A DNA stretch of 64,000 nucleotides, taken from contig NZ_RARC01000025.1 in assembly GCF_003719305.1 (NCBI RefSeq), positions 1 through 64,000 on the forward strand, given 5' to 3'. The notes under the pieces were generated by a model, which was not told the origin of the DNA, made no database searches, and was given only the letters and a program-made list of their open reading frames with translations. The position numbers were made by a program, and so were the translations under genes. Position 1 is the stretch's first letter, and each line of letters begins with the position of its first letter. Shown here in pieces: positions 8,349-17,857 of the stretch. The DNA is from Mycolicibacterium stellerae. Lineage in GTDB: Bacteria > Actinomycetota > Actinomycetes > Mycobacteriales > Mycobacteriaceae.

Positions 8349-9128
8349 TCAGGTGCCGGTCCACTTCGGCGGCCGCTTTTCGGCGAAGGCCACCGCACCC
8401 TCCCTTGCGTCGTTGGACATGAAGACGGGCGCCAGGATCTTGGTCTGCTTTTTCCACATCTCCTCGGGGCTCCAGCCGCGCGATTCGACGATGATGCGCT
8501 TGGTGGCGGCTACCGCGAGGGGACCGTTGTTGGCGATGCGCTCGGCAAGCCCGATCGCGGCCTCAAGTGCCGACCCCGGCTCGGCCAGCTCGTTGACCAA
8601 CCCGAGCTCGTGCGCGCGCTCGGCAGAGAGGTTCTCACCGGTCAGCGCCAGCTCCATCGCGACGGCGGGCGGGATGCGCTGCGGTAGGCGCAGCAGGCCG
8701 CCGCCGCCTGCGACCAGGCCACGCTTGACCTCGGGGATACCGAAGGCCGAGTCCTTCGACGCCACGATCAGGTCGGTGGCCAGCGCCAGCTCGCATCCAC
8801 CCGCCAGGCAGTATCCCTCGACGGCCGCGATGAGCGGCTTGGCGGGCGGCCGCTCGGTGAAGCCCATGCCGCGGCCCTCGACAACGACGTTCTCCCCCCG
8901 CGCGAACGCCTTGAGGTCCATGCCGGCGGAGAACGAGCCGCCTGCGCCGGTCAGGATGCCGACCGACAGGCCCTCCTCGCCGTCCAGCCGGTCCATTGCG
9001 TCGGCCAGTCCGCGGCTGACCTCGGCATTGACGGCGTTTCTGGCCTGCGGGCGGTTGATGGTGATGATCAGGATGCGGTCGCGCTGTTCGACAAGGACGA
9101 CGTCTTCGCTTTTGGCTTCTTCGCTCAC
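8349..9128 (-). CDS. Enoyl-CoA hydratase/isomerase (crotonase family)
   Basis: 259 residues from the GTG at 9128 (VSEEAKSEDVVLVEQRD); the frame is open further upstream but overlaps the divergent promoter and has no crotonase features. The oxyanion-hole segments are present: GGSFSAGMDLKAF and the classic crotonase helix KPLIAAVEGYCLAGGCELALATDLIVA. It would hydrate or isomerise enoyl-CoA in lipid catabolism. Divergent from the acyltransferase-fadD12-lipO operon, whose first ATG is 91 bases away. Confidence 0.85.
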   Translation of the reverse strand: MSEEAKSEDVVLVEQRDRILIITINRPQARNAVNAEVSRGLADAMDRLDGEEGLSVGILTGAGGSFSAGMDLKAFARGENVVVEGRGMGFTERPPAKPLIAAVEGYCLAGGCELALATDLIVASKDSAFGIPEVKRGLVAGGGGLLRLPQRIPPAVAMELALTGENLSAERAHELGLVNELAEPGSALEAAIGLAERIANNGPLAVAATKRIIVESRGWSPEEMWKKQTKILAPVFMSNDAREGAVAFAEKRPPKWTGT

Positions 9129-9219
9129 GCGGGTGATGCTAGCGAGCAGGGTTTGGCACGCTACAGAGACTGGGTAGTATGTAAAACTAGAACACGTTCT
9201 AATTCGATGAGGGGACCCC

Positions 9220-10029
9220 ATGGCCACGACCGATATCGAGCCGTCGGAACTCACCAAGTGGGATCCGGCCCTGACCGAGCGCGTCATGGGAATCATGCGG
9301 CCGTTCCTCAAGCGGTACTTCCGGTCGGAGGTGCGCGGGCTGGACAACATGCCCCCTGGCGGGGCGCTGCTGGTGTCCAACCACTCCGGCGGCATGCTGC
9401 CGATGGACGTGCCGATCCTGTCGGCGGACTTCTACGAGAAGTACGGCTACGACCGGCCGCTGTACACGCTGAGCCACGACATGCTCTCGATCGGCCCCAC
9501 CGGGGACTTCTTCAAGAAGATCGGCTACATCAGCGCCAACCACGAGAACGCCGACGAGGCGTTGCGATCCGGCGGCCTCGTCGTGGTGTTCCCCGGCGGC
9601 GACTACGACGTGTACCGGCCGACGCTGGAGGAGAACAAGATCGACTTCGGTGGCCGCACCGGCTACGTGAAGGCCGCGTTGAACGCGGGCGTGCCGATCG
9701 TCCCGACGGTCGGGATCGGCGGCCAGGAGACACAGATCTTTCTGACCCGCGGCACCTGGCTGGCCAAGCGCCTGGGCCCGATCGCCCGGCTGGCCCGCGC
9801 CAAGATCGTGCCGATCTCGTTCGGCTTCCCGTTCGGCCTGAGCCTGGTCGTCCCGCCGAACATTCCGCTGCCTGCCAAGATCACGATGGAAGTGCTGCCG
9901 CCGATCGACATCGTCGCCGAGTTCGGCGAGAACCCCGACATCGATGAGGTCGACGCGCACGTGCGCCATGTCATGCAGCGCGCACTTGACGAACTCGCCG
10001 CCGAACGCCGCCTGCCGATCCTCGGCTGA
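9220..10029 (+). CDS. Lysophospholipid/glycerol acyltransferase (LPLAT, MGAT-like)
   Basis: 269 residues. The acceptor/acyl site is SNHSGGMLPMD (H55, D63), the NHSGG variant used by MGAT-like LPLATs rather than the classical HX4D. The second motif is VVFPGGDYDVYRP. It likely transfers an acyl chain to a glycerolipid at the membrane. It is followed after 2 bases by fadD12 and then lipO, the same neighbourhood as Rv1428c-Rv1427c-Rv1426c of M. tuberculosis. Together with the WS/DGAT opposite, this points to triacylglycerol or wax ester turnover. Confidence 0.85.
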   Translation: MATTDIEPSELTKWDPALTERVMGIMRPFLKRYFRSEVRGLDNMPPGGALLVSNHSGGMLPMDVPILSADFYEKYGYDRPLYTLSHDMLSIGPTGDFFKKIGYISANHENADEALRSGGLVVVFPGGDYDVYRPTLEENKIDFGGRTGYVKAALNAGVPIVPTVGIGGQETQIFLTRGTWLAKRLGPIARLARAKIVPISFGFPFGLSLVVPPNIPLPAKITMEVLPPIDIVAEFGENPDIDEVDAHVRHVMQRALDELAAERRLPILG

Positions 10030-10031
10030 CC

Positions 10032-11666
10032 ATGGCTGTGTTGGACCGACTGAACGACACCGCGGGCCTGGTCGCCACCATGGTGCGGGCCGGCATGATC
10101 GCGCCGCTGCGGCCCGACAAGTATCTGCGGATCGCCGCCGCCATGCGCCGCGAGAACATCTCGGCCGTATCGGGTTTCGCCTCCGCCGCGCAACGATGCC
10201 CCGACCGGCCGGGCCTCGTCGACGAGCTCGGCACGCTGACCTGGCGGGAGATCGATCAGCGTTGCGACGCGTTCGGCGCGGCCCTGCAGGCCCTGCCCGG
10301 CGGCCAGCCGCGGGTGATCGGGATCATGTGCCGCAACCACCGCGGCTTCGTCGAGGCCGTCGTCGCGGCGAACCGCATCGGCACCGACCTGCTCCTGCTG
10401 AACACCTCGTTCGCCGGACCGGCCCTTGCCGAGGTGGTCGCCCGCGAAGGCGCGGACGCCGTCGTCTACGACGAGGAGTTCACCGAGATCGTCGACAGGG
10501 CGCTGGCCGACAGACCGGACGCAACGCGCATCGTCGCCTGGACCGACGACCCGTCGGCGCACAGCGACTCGCTGAGCGTCGAGAAGATGATCGGCACGCA
10601 CGCGGGGCAGGAACCAAAGCGTGCCAGCGAGAAGCCAAGGACCATCCTGCTGACGTCGGGCACCACCGGCACCCCCAAGGGTGCCAAGCTGACCGGTGGC
10701 GACCCCGGCGCGCTCAAGGCGATCCTTGACCGCACCCCGTGGCACACCGAGGAAGCGATCGTGGTTGCGGCGCCGATGTTCCACGCGTGGGGCTTCTCAC
10801 AGCTGATCTTCGCCGCGACGATGGCGTGCACGATCGTCACCCGGCGCAAGTTCGACCCCGAGGCGACGTTGGAGTTGGTCGACCGCCACAAGGCGACGGG
10901 TCTCGCTGTGGTCCCGGTGATGTTCGACCGGATTATGGAGCTTCCCGACGGGGTAAGAAACCGATACAGCGGACGGTCTTTGCGGTTCGCCGCTGCGTCG
11001 GGGTCTCGGATGCGCCCCGACGTGGTGACGGCCTTCATGGACCAGTTCGGCGACGTCATCTACAACAACTACAACGCCACGGAGGCCGGATTGATCGCCT
11101 CGGCCACCCCCGAAGACCTGCGGGCGGCACCCGACACCGCGGGCAAGCCCGCGCCAGGCACGGTGATTCGCGTGCTGGACAAGGACTTCAGCGAGCTACC
11201 AACCGGCGAGGTCGGGCAGATCTATTGCCGAAGCGGCACGCTGTTCGACGGCTACACCTCGGGCAACACCAAGGACTTCCACGAAGGTTTCATGGCCTCG
11301 GGCGACATGGGTTACGTCGATGAGAACGGCAGGCTGTTCGTCGTCGGGCGGGACGACGAGATGATCGTCTCCGGCGGCGAGAACGTCTACCCCATCGAGG
11401 TGGAGAAGACGCTGGCGTCGCACGCCGACGTCGCCGAAGCCGCGGTGATCGGGGTGGACGACGAACAATACGGTCAGCGGCTTGCCGCGTTCGTCGTGCT
11501 GAATGCGGGCGCGGGCGCCACACCCGAGACGTTGAAACAGCATGTGCGCGAGTCCCTCGCGAACTACAAAGTGCCCAGGCAGATCACCGTGCTCGACGAA
11601 CTCCCGCGCAGCATCACCGGCAAGATCGTGCGCACCGACCTCAATGCACTGGTCGACAATGGGTAA
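10032..11666 (+). CDS. fadD12: Fatty-acid--CoA ligase FadD12
   Basis: 544 residues of the ANL (AMP-binding) superfamily. The P-loop is TILLTSGTTGTPKGAKL, the A5-type motif YNNYNATEAG, and the C-terminal hinge/lysine region is GRDDEMIVSGGENVYPIEVE ... PRSITGKIVR with the catalytic Lys. It activates fatty acids to acyl-CoA via acyl-AMP. Name assigned from sequence type and from its place between the LPLAT gene and lipO, the conserved mycobacterial order. It overlaps lipO by 8 bases. Confidence 0.85.
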   Translation: MAVLDRLNDTAGLVATMVRAGMIAPLRPDKYLRIAAAMRRENISAVSGFASAAQRCPDRPGLVDELGTLTWREIDQRCDAFGAALQALPGGQPRVIGIMCRNHRGFVEAVVAANRIGTDLLLLNTSFAGPALAEVVAREGADAVVYDEEFTEIVDRALADRPDATRIVAWTDDPSAHSDSLSVEKMIGTHAGQEPKRASEKPRTILLTSGTTGTPKGAKLTGGDPGALKAILDRTPWHTEEAIVVAAPMFHAWGFSQLIFAATMACTIVTRRKFDPEATLELVDRHKATGLAVVPVMFDRIMELPDGVRNRYSGRSLRFAAASGSRMRPDVVTAFMDQFGDVIYNNYNATEAGLIASATPEDLRAAPDTAGKPAPGTVIRVLDKDFSELPTGEVGQIYCRSGTLFDGYTSGNTKDFHEGFMASGDMGYVDENGRLFVVGRDDEMIVSGGENVYPIEVEKTLASHADVAEAAVIGVDDEQYGQRLAAFVVLNAGAGATPETLKQHVRESLANYKVPRQITVLDELPRSITGKIVRTDLNALVDNG

Positions 11667-12897
11667 GCGCAGGCCGCTGCTCCGCGCAGGCTTGGAGCTT
11701 GCGAACGCCGCCAATGGCGTTCGGCCGTTCGGCCGCGAAGGGTACCCCACCATCCCCGCGTTCTTCCTTGGCTGGCCCACATCCGAGATGGCCCCGCTGT
11801 ACCTGGCGGGCTCGGTCCTCGGCGCGGTCGTGCGGTGGCTGCGGGGCGACTACGCGAGCAGAGACGGCCGAATCGCCCTGGCGCTCAAGGTGATCACCTG
11901 GGGCGTGCTGGGTCTGATCATGCGCCGCAACGTGAATTCCAAGCAGTACTTCGATCGGCCGCTCGAGGAGACACTCGGCGACGATTACGAGACCGTCGCC
12001 GCGCAGTCCCAGCCGCTGCGACGACGCCAACTGGTCGGCGTGCCACCGCACGACCTGATCCGCAGGCGGTATGTCGAGAAGACCAACGTCGTCCAGTACG
12101 GACCGCACCCGAAGGTCAACTTCGCCGACATCTGGCGCCGACGCGACCTGCCGCGAGACGGCAAGGCGCCGGTGCTGCTGCAGGTCCCCGGCGGGGCCTG
12201 GTCGATCGGCATGCGCAGGCCGCAGGCCTATCCGTTGATGAGCCACTTCGCCGAGCGCGGCTGGGTGTGCGTGTCGATCGACTACCGGGTGAGCCCGATG
12301 AACACCTGGCCGGACCACATCGTCGACGTCAAACGCGCGTTGGCCTGGATCAAGGAGCACATCGCCGAATACGGCGGCGACCCCGACTTCGTCGCGATCA
12401 CCGGTGGTTCGGCGGGTGGGCATCTGTGCGCGCTGGCCGCCCTGACCCCCGATGACCCGCAGTATCAGCCGGGTTTCGAGGACGCCGACACCTCGGTGGT
12501 GGCGGCAGTTCCGATCTACGGGCGCTATGACTGGTTCAGCACAAGGGGGCCCGGCCGCTGGGAGTTCGTCCTGGTACTGCTGCAGAGGCTGGTCGTCAAG
12601 AAGCGTCTGACAAAGCACCTGCAGGTCTACCGCGACGCGTCGCCGATCACCCGGGTGCGACCCGACGCTCCGCCGTTCTACGTGCTGCACGGGGTGGACG
12701 ACTCGGTGATTCCCGTGCCCGAGGCGCGAGCGTTCGTCGAGGCGCTGAAAGATGTCTCCAAGGAGACGGTGGTCTACTCCGAGATCCCGCATGCACAGCA
12801 CGCTTTCGACTTCTTCGGGTCGCCACGCGGCTACTACACCGCGCACGCTGTCGAGAAGTTTCTGTCATGGGTGCACGCCACCCGAGACGAGAAGTAG
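11659..12897 (+). CDS. lipO: Alpha/beta hydrolase, LipO-type esterase/lipase
   Basis: 412 residues from the ATG at 11659 inside the end of fadD12; the overlap implies coupled translation. The N-terminal about 120 residues include hydrophobic stretches (PLYLAGSVLGAVVRWL, VITWGVLGLIM) that probably tether it to the membrane. The hydrolase domain has oxyanion motif QVPGGAW (HSL-like), nucleophile Ser251 in GGSAGG, Asp348 in HGVDDSV and His381 in AQHAFDFF. Substrate probably acylglycerols or short-chain esters. The stop abuts the stop of the convergent WS/DGAT gene with no intergenic base. Confidence 0.85.
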   Translation: MGKRRPLLRAGLELANAANGVRPFGREGYPTIPAFFLGWPTSEMAPLYLAGSVLGAVVRWLRGDYASRDGRIALALKVITWGVLGLIMRRNVNSKQYFDRPLEETLGDDYETVAAQSQPLRRRQLVGVPPHDLIRRRYVEKTNVVQYGPHPKVNFADIWRRRDLPRDGKAPVLLQVPGGAWSIGMRRPQAYPLMSHFAERGWVCVSIDYRVSPMNTWPDHIVDVKRALAWIKEHIAEYGGDPDFVAITGGSAGGHLCALAALTPDDPQYQPGFEDADTSVVAAVPIYGRYDWFSTRGPGRWEFVLVLLQRLVVKKRLTKHLQVYRDASPITRVRPDAPPFYVLHGVDDSVIPVPEARAFVEALKDVSKETVVYSEIPHAQHAFDFFGSPRGYYTAHAVEKFLSWVHATRDEK

Positions 12898-14316
12898 CTA
12901 CTGCGCCATCGCCTTGGCGATCACCGTCAGTTCCTCGGAAAGACCCGCGGCGCGGCGGATTTCGACGAACGCCTCGATCATCGCGTCGGTCAGCTCGTGC
13001 GGGTCTGCGAGCGTGGCGCCATCGGAGAGCACCGAGATGTTCAGCTGGTCGACGTAGCTCCACACCGTGATGTTCAAACCGCTGCCGGTCGTCAGCGGAC
13101 CGACCGAGTAGATCTCGGTCACGAGTGCGCCGCCGACCCGGCCGTACTCGCGGGGCCCAGGCACATTCGAGATCGGAAGGTTGAGCACCTTGTTCTGGCC
13201 GTCCTTGTCGGCGAGCCAACCGAAGAGCTTCTCGGCCGCGGCGGGCGGGAAGTAGGCCGACCATCTGCTGACCAGTTCGGGACCCATCAGGTGATGGGTT
13301 TCCTTGGCGTCGACCGCGGCATCGTGGGTAGCCTGTACCCGCTGCAACGGGTCCTCTAGCTCGATCGGCACCACCATCATCACGCCGGTGAAGTAGTTCC
13401 CCGAGACACGATCCCTGGAGAAGTCGAAACTCACTGGGACGGAAGCCAACAGCGGATGATCAGCATGCCCGTCGTACTTCAGGGACAGCTTGCGCAGTGC
13501 GCCTGCCGAGATCGCCAGCACCATGTCGTTGATGGTGACGCCGAGGTGTTTGGCGGTCTGCTTGACGTCGGCAAGGGCGAGTGTGGCGGTGGCGAACCGC
13601 CGCTGGGCATCCACCCGGTGGTTCATGAACGACGGCGGCGGGGTGAACGGCCGCGTCAGTTCCGATGAGAACTTCTTGCTGCTCTTGCGCACCCGGCCGA
13701 TGCCCTGGGCGGTGTAGCGCATCACGCCGGGCAGCCGACCGATGTGACGCATGTGATCGGCGAATGCCGAGCGTACGAGCTCGCCCGTGCTCGGGGCCGG
13801 GTCGGTCGTGTAGGTGGCGTCTTCGGATGCCGGACCGTCCTGTAGATCCATGCCCCGCGCCAGCAGGTTGGCCGAAGCGACGCCGTCGGCAAGCGCATGG
13901 TGGATCTTGCCGAGCACCGCGATCCGGCCATTGGCCAGCCCTTCGATGAAGTACATCTCCCACAGCGGCTTGCTGCGGTCGAGCGGGGTGCTGGCGATCC
14001 TGCCGACCGCATCGTCCAGTTGGCGGCGGCCACCGGGACTGTCAACGCGATACGGGCGGACGTGGTATTCGATATCGACCTCGCAGTTCTCCCGCCACAT
14101 GGGGTGGTGCATCTTCAGCGGGATGTCGACGAGCTGATACCGGAACGGGTCGAGTTTGTGAAGCCGCGCCGCAATGACGTCGCGGAACTCGTCGATGCCG
14201 AACTTGCGGCCCTCCAGATCACCGATCTCGATGACGGCCAACTTGAGGGTGTGCATATGCACGGTGGGCGTCTCGGAATACAGCAGTACCGCATCCCAGC
14301 CGCTGAGCCTCTTCAC
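12898..14316 (-). CDS. Wax ester synthase/diacylglycerol acyltransferase (WS/DGAT)
   Basis: 472 residues from a GTG at 14316 with a strong ribosome site (AGGAGGT) just upstream. The catalytic motif HHALADG is at 139-145 (HHxxxDG). Later conserved segments are NDMVLAISAGALR and the C-terminal NLPISNVPGPREYGRVGG. It transfers acyl-CoA to diacylglycerol or fatty alcohol to make storage lipid, peripheral to the membrane. In M. tuberculosis the homologous Rv1425 also neighbours lipO-fadD12. The lipO-like gene upstream ends 24 bases before it, so the two form an operon. Confidence 0.9.
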   Translation of the reverse strand: MKRLSGWDAVLLYSETPTVHMHTLKLAVIEIGDLEGRKFGIDEFRDVIAARLHKLDPFRYQLVDIPLKMHHPMWRENCEVDIEYHVRPYRVDSPGGRRQLDDAVGRIASTPLDRSKPLWEMYFIEGLANGRIAVLGKIHHALADGVASANLLARGMDLQDGPASEDATYTTDPAPSTGELVRSAFADHMRHIGRLPGVMRYTAQGIGRVRKSSKKFSSELTRPFTPPPSFMNHRVDAQRRFATATLALADVKQTAKHLGVTINDMVLAISAGALRKLSLKYDGHADHPLLASVPVSFDFSRDRVSGNYFTGVMMVVPIELEDPLQRVQATHDAAVDAKETHHLMGPELVSRWSAYFPPAAAEKLFGWLADKDGQNKVLNLPISNVPGPREYGRVGGALVTEIYSVGPLTTGSGLNITVWSYVDQLNISVLSDGATLADPHELTDAMIEAFVEIRRAAGLSEELTVIAKAMAQ

Positions 14317-14340
14317 CCCTGATACCTCCTACGGAGGCGT

Positions 14341-15564
14341 CTATATAACCTCTTTGGCCTTCATCAGCGACCGGTTTCGGTGAATCTGGTTGAGGAACAA
14401 GCCGATTGCGGTGGCGACCGAACCTGTGCGGGCGCCGTCGGTCATGTCGAACCCGTGGCCTGCACCAGGCAACTCGACGTAGCTGACCACCGAACGGGAC
14501 ACCGCACGCAGCCGTTCGACGAAGCTACGCGCCTGCGCGACCGGGATGACCGAGTCACCGGAGCCATGGATGACCAGGAACGGCGGGGCGTCGGGATGAA
14601 CCTGCGCGATCGGTGAGGCCTTGCGGAAGATCTCGGGATGGCGGTCGATCTTGCGCTTGACCACCACTCGCTCGAGGAAGTCCACGAACCGGTCGCGCTC
14701 GGGGGTGGAGCGGTCCTCCCAGTCGTAACGGCCGTAGATGCCGACGACGGCGTCGACCGAGGTGTCGGAGCCCTCGGGCAGATCGGTCTGCATCTCGGGG
14801 TCGTTGGGGGTCAGACCCGCCAGCGCCGAAAGGTGGCCGCCGGCCGAGCAACCCGCTATCGCAACGAAGTTGCGATCGCCGCCGAAGCGGTCCACGTTCG
14901 CGCGCGCCCACCCGATGGCCGTCTTCACATCGGTGATGTGCTGCGGCCAGCGATTGTGAGGTGAAACCCGGTAATTCACCGACAGGCAAACCCAGCCCTG
15001 TTGCGCCAGATGGGACATCAGGGCATATCCCTGCAGTTGCCTGCCGCCATGGATCCACGCGCCGCCGGGAACGAAGATCATCACCGGAGCCGGTTCGACC
15101 GGCAGTTCCTTGGGGCGCCACACATCCAGCAACTGCGACGGGTGGTCGCCGTACCGAACCGAGGAGCGATGCAGGCTGCGCCGGTGCTGCCGCATCTTCA
15201 ATACGGGAGCGGACCGCTGCGGCGCGGGCCATTCGATCGCCAGATCGGCCTGCGACACGACGCCGCGCAACGCGGCGTCGATGACGGCATTGGTGGAGTC
15301 GCGTTCCTGCTTGCGAACCGCCGCCTGATCGGACGCGTTCCGCGGCTGTGCGCTATGTGAGAAGAACTCGGGTACGTGTCGGTATCCCCAGATGCCCATG
15401 GCGGTCGCAGCACCAAGTGGCTCAAGGTGTTTCCCGATGATCGGCAGCGATGCCGAAGCGACACTCATCGCCAACAGGTAGTCGGTTGGCCCGGCGCGCA
15501 GAAACCAGCAGGCGCGCTTCCGTAATGAGGGTGCGGAGAACCGGCCGTCCGGCCTAACCGTCAT
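14341..15564 (-). CDS. Alpha/beta hydrolase, second LipO-like esterase
   Basis: 407 residues from the ATG at 15564. It resembles the LipO protein at 11659-12897 along its whole length: oxyanion VPGGAW, SVNYRVSPHNRWPQHITDVK, nucleophile Ser240 in GCSAGG, Asp in HGSGDSVIPV and His in PGAGHGFDM. A hydrophobic N-terminal third (LAMSVASASLPIIG, GAATAMGIWGY) suggests membrane association. It heads the operon with WS/DGAT, so a storage-lipid synthase and a lipase-like enzyme are co-expressed. It is divergent from the FadE gene across a region with a CRP-type site. The paralog pair probably arose by duplication. Confidence 0.82.
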   Translation of the reverse strand: MTVRPDGRFSAPSLRKRACWFLRAGPTDYLLAMSVASASLPIIGKHLEPLGAATAMGIWGYRHVPEFFSHSAQPRNASDQAAVRKQERDSTNAVIDAALRGVVSQADLAIEWPAPQRSAPVLKMRQHRRSLHRSSVRYGDHPSQLLDVWRPKELPVEPAPVMIFVPGGAWIHGGRQLQGYALMSHLAQQGWVCLSVNYRVSPHNRWPQHITDVKTAIGWARANVDRFGGDRNFVAIAGCSAGGHLSALAGLTPNDPEMQTDLPEGSDTSVDAVVGIYGRYDWEDRSTPERDRFVDFLERVVVKRKIDRHPEIFRKASPIAQVHPDAPPFLVIHGSGDSVIPVAQARSFVERLRAVSRSVVSYVELPGAGHGFDMTDGARTGSVATAIGLFLNQIHRNRSLMKAKEVI

Positions 15565-15644
15565 TGGCCGAATGTACCCCGCTACCCCCGCGCCAAACGC
15601 CAACATTCGAAGGTTGTCTACGAATCGCACTATTTGCCCATGGA

Positions 15645-15660
15645 TGTGATCTGGATCACA
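15645..15660. promoter_or_regulatory. Predicted CRP (cAMP receptor) site
   Basis: TGTGA-TCTGGA-TCACA is a perfect match to the mycobacterial/E. coli CRP consensus TGTGA-N6-TCACA. It ends 24 bases before the ATG of the fused FadE gene and lies 81 bases upstream of the divergent lipO-like start. Position close to the FadE start suggests repression or a promoter-proximal role there; direction of effect is inference. Confidence 0.75.
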
Positions 15661-15684
15661 GCCGGTGGCCTGCTTCAATGCCCT

Positions 15685-17853
15685 ATGGGCAAGTCAGCGC
15701 TAGCAATCACCGACGAACACCAGGCTCTCGCGGACGCGGCGGTCGGACAATTGGCGCGTCTGTCGACGAGGGCGGCCGCCAGGGCCACGCTCGACGGCGG
15801 TTCGTCGAATCCCGAACCCGTGTGGAAGGCGGCGGCCGAACTGGGCTGGCTGGGCCTCGCCATCGCCGAAGAGCATGGCGGTTCGGGGTTCGGGCTCGCG
15901 GAGTTGGCGGTTGTCCAGGAGGCGCACGGCCGCGAGCTGACCCCGGGGCCGTTCCTGCCGACCGTGGCGGCCTCGCTGGTGATCGACCGGTGCGCGTCCG
16001 ACTCGCTTCGCGCTGAACTGCTTCCAGGACTGGCGGATGGCAGCACGGTCGGCGCGCTCGGATTGTCTGCAAGCGTGGTCGTCGGCTCGGATCGGGACGT
16101 CACAGGGGAAATCCCCGCGGTGCTCGGCGCGCCCGATGCCGACGTGCTGGTGCTCGTGGCCGGTGCCGACGTGGTGGTCGTCGACTCCACAGCCGACGGG
16201 GTCACGGTCAACGCGCTGGAGAGCCTCGACACCTCGCGAAGTGTCGGATCGGTGGCGCTGCGCGGCGTCACCGTCGGCGAGGACCGGGTCCTGCGCGGCG
16301 CTGCTCGGCGCGCCCGCACGGTGTTTCGCATCCTGGCGTCCGCCGAAGCCGCCGGGGTGGCCTGGGCCAGCCTGGAGATGGCGGTGGAATACGCAAAGGT
16401 CCGCGAGCAGTTCGGCAGGACCATCGGCACCTTTCAAGCGGTGAAGCACCACGCCGCGAACATGCTCGTCGACGCCGAGCAGACGACGGCCGCCGTTTGG
16501 GATGCCGCCCGCGCCGACGATCTGGACAGCGCCTGGTTCCCCGCCGCGGTGGCCGCCTCACACGCCATCCGCGCGCAGGTCTTCAACTCGCAGAACAATA
16601 TTCAGCTGCACGGTGGGATCGGGTTCACCTGGGAGCACGACGCGCACCTCTACCTTCGCCGGGCCCGTACGCTGGCGGCGCTGATGGGCGAGGGCGCCGA
16701 CCCGCTGCTCGACGTCGTCGAAGGCAAGCGGAGCGGTCAGGCGCAGGGCGCATCGTTCACGCTGCCCGCCGAGGCCGACGAGTATCGGCGTCAGGCCGCT
16801 CAAGCCGTCGAACAGGTCAAAGCGCTGCCCGAGGACAACCAGCGCGACTTCCTCGTCGACTCCGGATACCTTGTGCCGCACTGGCCGAAGCCGTGGGGCC
16901 GGGCGGCCGACGTACTCGAGCAGTTGGTCATCGAGGAGGAGTTCGCCGACTTCGCGCGGGCGGATATGGGCATCACCGGTTGGGTGGCGCTGACCATCGC
17001 GCAGGCAGGCACCGACGACCAGCGCGAGCGCTGGGTCGAACCCGTGCTGCGCGGTCAGGTGATGTGGTGCCAGCTCTTCTCGGAACCGGGTGCGGGCTCC
17101 GACGCGGCCGCGGTGCGAACGGCGGCCAAGAAGGTCGACGGCGGATGGCGGGTCACGGGACAGAAGGTGTGGACCAGCCTGGCCCAGCATTGCCAGTGGG
17201 GACTGGCCACGGTTCGCACCGATCCGGACGCACCCAAGCACGCCGGCGTGACCATGATGGCGATCGACATGAAAGCCGAAGGCGTGACGGTCAATCCGCT
17301 GCGCGGCATCACCGGCGATGCCCACTTCAACGAGGTCTTCTTCGATGACGTCTTCGTTCCGGACGCCGACGTGGTCGGCGACGTCAACAAGGGCTGGCTG
17401 GTGGCAAGGGCCACGCTCGGCAACGAGCGCATCTCGATCGGCGGCGGATCCGGCGGCCAGACCGGGTTCGACGCCGACGATCTCATCAAGCTCCTCGACA
17501 GCGTCCCTGCCGACGTCGCGGCCCATCATGTGCGGCGCGCGGGTGAAGTCATCGCGGAGCTGCACACGCTGCGGCTGCTGAATCTGCGCCGGGCCAGCCG
17601 CGCCATCGCCGGTGCGGAGCCGGGGCCGGAGGGCAACGTGACCAAGCTGCTGGTGGCCGAATCCGGCCAGCACCTCACCGAATTGGGTATCGCACTGGCG
17701 GGTTCTGCGGCCGTCGTCGGCGCCAACAAGAAGCTGATCCGAAGCTACCTTGGCGGCAGGGCGATGACGATCGCCGGCGGCACGTCGGAGATCACCCGCA
17801 ACACCATCGCCGAACGCATCCTCGGCCTTCCCCGCGACCCACTGCTGAAGTAG
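15685..17853 (+). CDS. Fused double acyl-CoA dehydrogenase (FadE6/FadE22-type)
   Basis: 722 residues containing two acyl-CoA dehydrogenase modules. The first (about 1-345) contains GLAIAEEHGGSGFGLAELAVV and ends QNNIQLHGGIGFTWEHDAHLYLRRA. The second (about 370-722) has LFSEPGAGSDAAAVRTAA, GQKVWTSLAQ and the terminal AMTIAGGTSEITRNTIAERILGLPRD. Length and architecture match the 710-730-residue mycobacterial FadE6/22/34 group. Such fusions can act like the alpha2beta2 FadE enzymes on CoA thioesters of sterol side chains or other bulky acids. Start ATG 15685 chosen over an upstream in-frame ATG at 15634 because a CRP-type site lies between them. Exact ortholog undecided. Confidence 0.82.
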   Translation: MGKSALAITDEHQALADAAVGQLARLSTRAAARATLDGGSSNPEPVWKAAAELGWLGLAIAEEHGGSGFGLAELAVVQEAHGRELTPGPFLPTVAASLVIDRCASDSLRAELLPGLADGSTVGALGLSASVVVGSDRDVTGEIPAVLGAPDADVLVLVAGADVVVVDSTADGVTVNALESLDTSRSVGSVALRGVTVGEDRVLRGAARRARTVFRILASAEAAGVAWASLEMAVEYAKVREQFGRTIGTFQAVKHHAANMLVDAEQTTAAVWDAARADDLDSAWFPAAVAASHAIRAQVFNSQNNIQLHGGIGFTWEHDAHLYLRRARTLAALMGEGADPLLDVVEGKRSGQAQGASFTLPAEADEYRRQAAQAVEQVKALPEDNQRDFLVDSGYLVPHWPKPWGRAADVLEQLVIEEEFADFARADMGITGWVALTIAQAGTDDQRERWVEPVLRGQVMWCQLFSEPGAGSDAAAVRTAAKKVDGGWRVTGQKVWTSLAQHCQWGLATVRTDPDAPKHAGVTMMAIDMKAEGVTVNPLRGITGDAHFNEVFFDDVFVPDADVVGDVNKGWLVARATLGNERISIGGGSGGQTGFDADDLIKLLDSVPADVAAHHVRRAGEVIAELHTLRLLNLRRASRAIAGAEPGPEGNVTKLLVAESGQHLTELGIALAGSAAVVGANKKLIRSYLGGRAMTIAGGTSEITRNTIAERILGLPRDPLLK

Positions 17854-17857
17854 GCGG

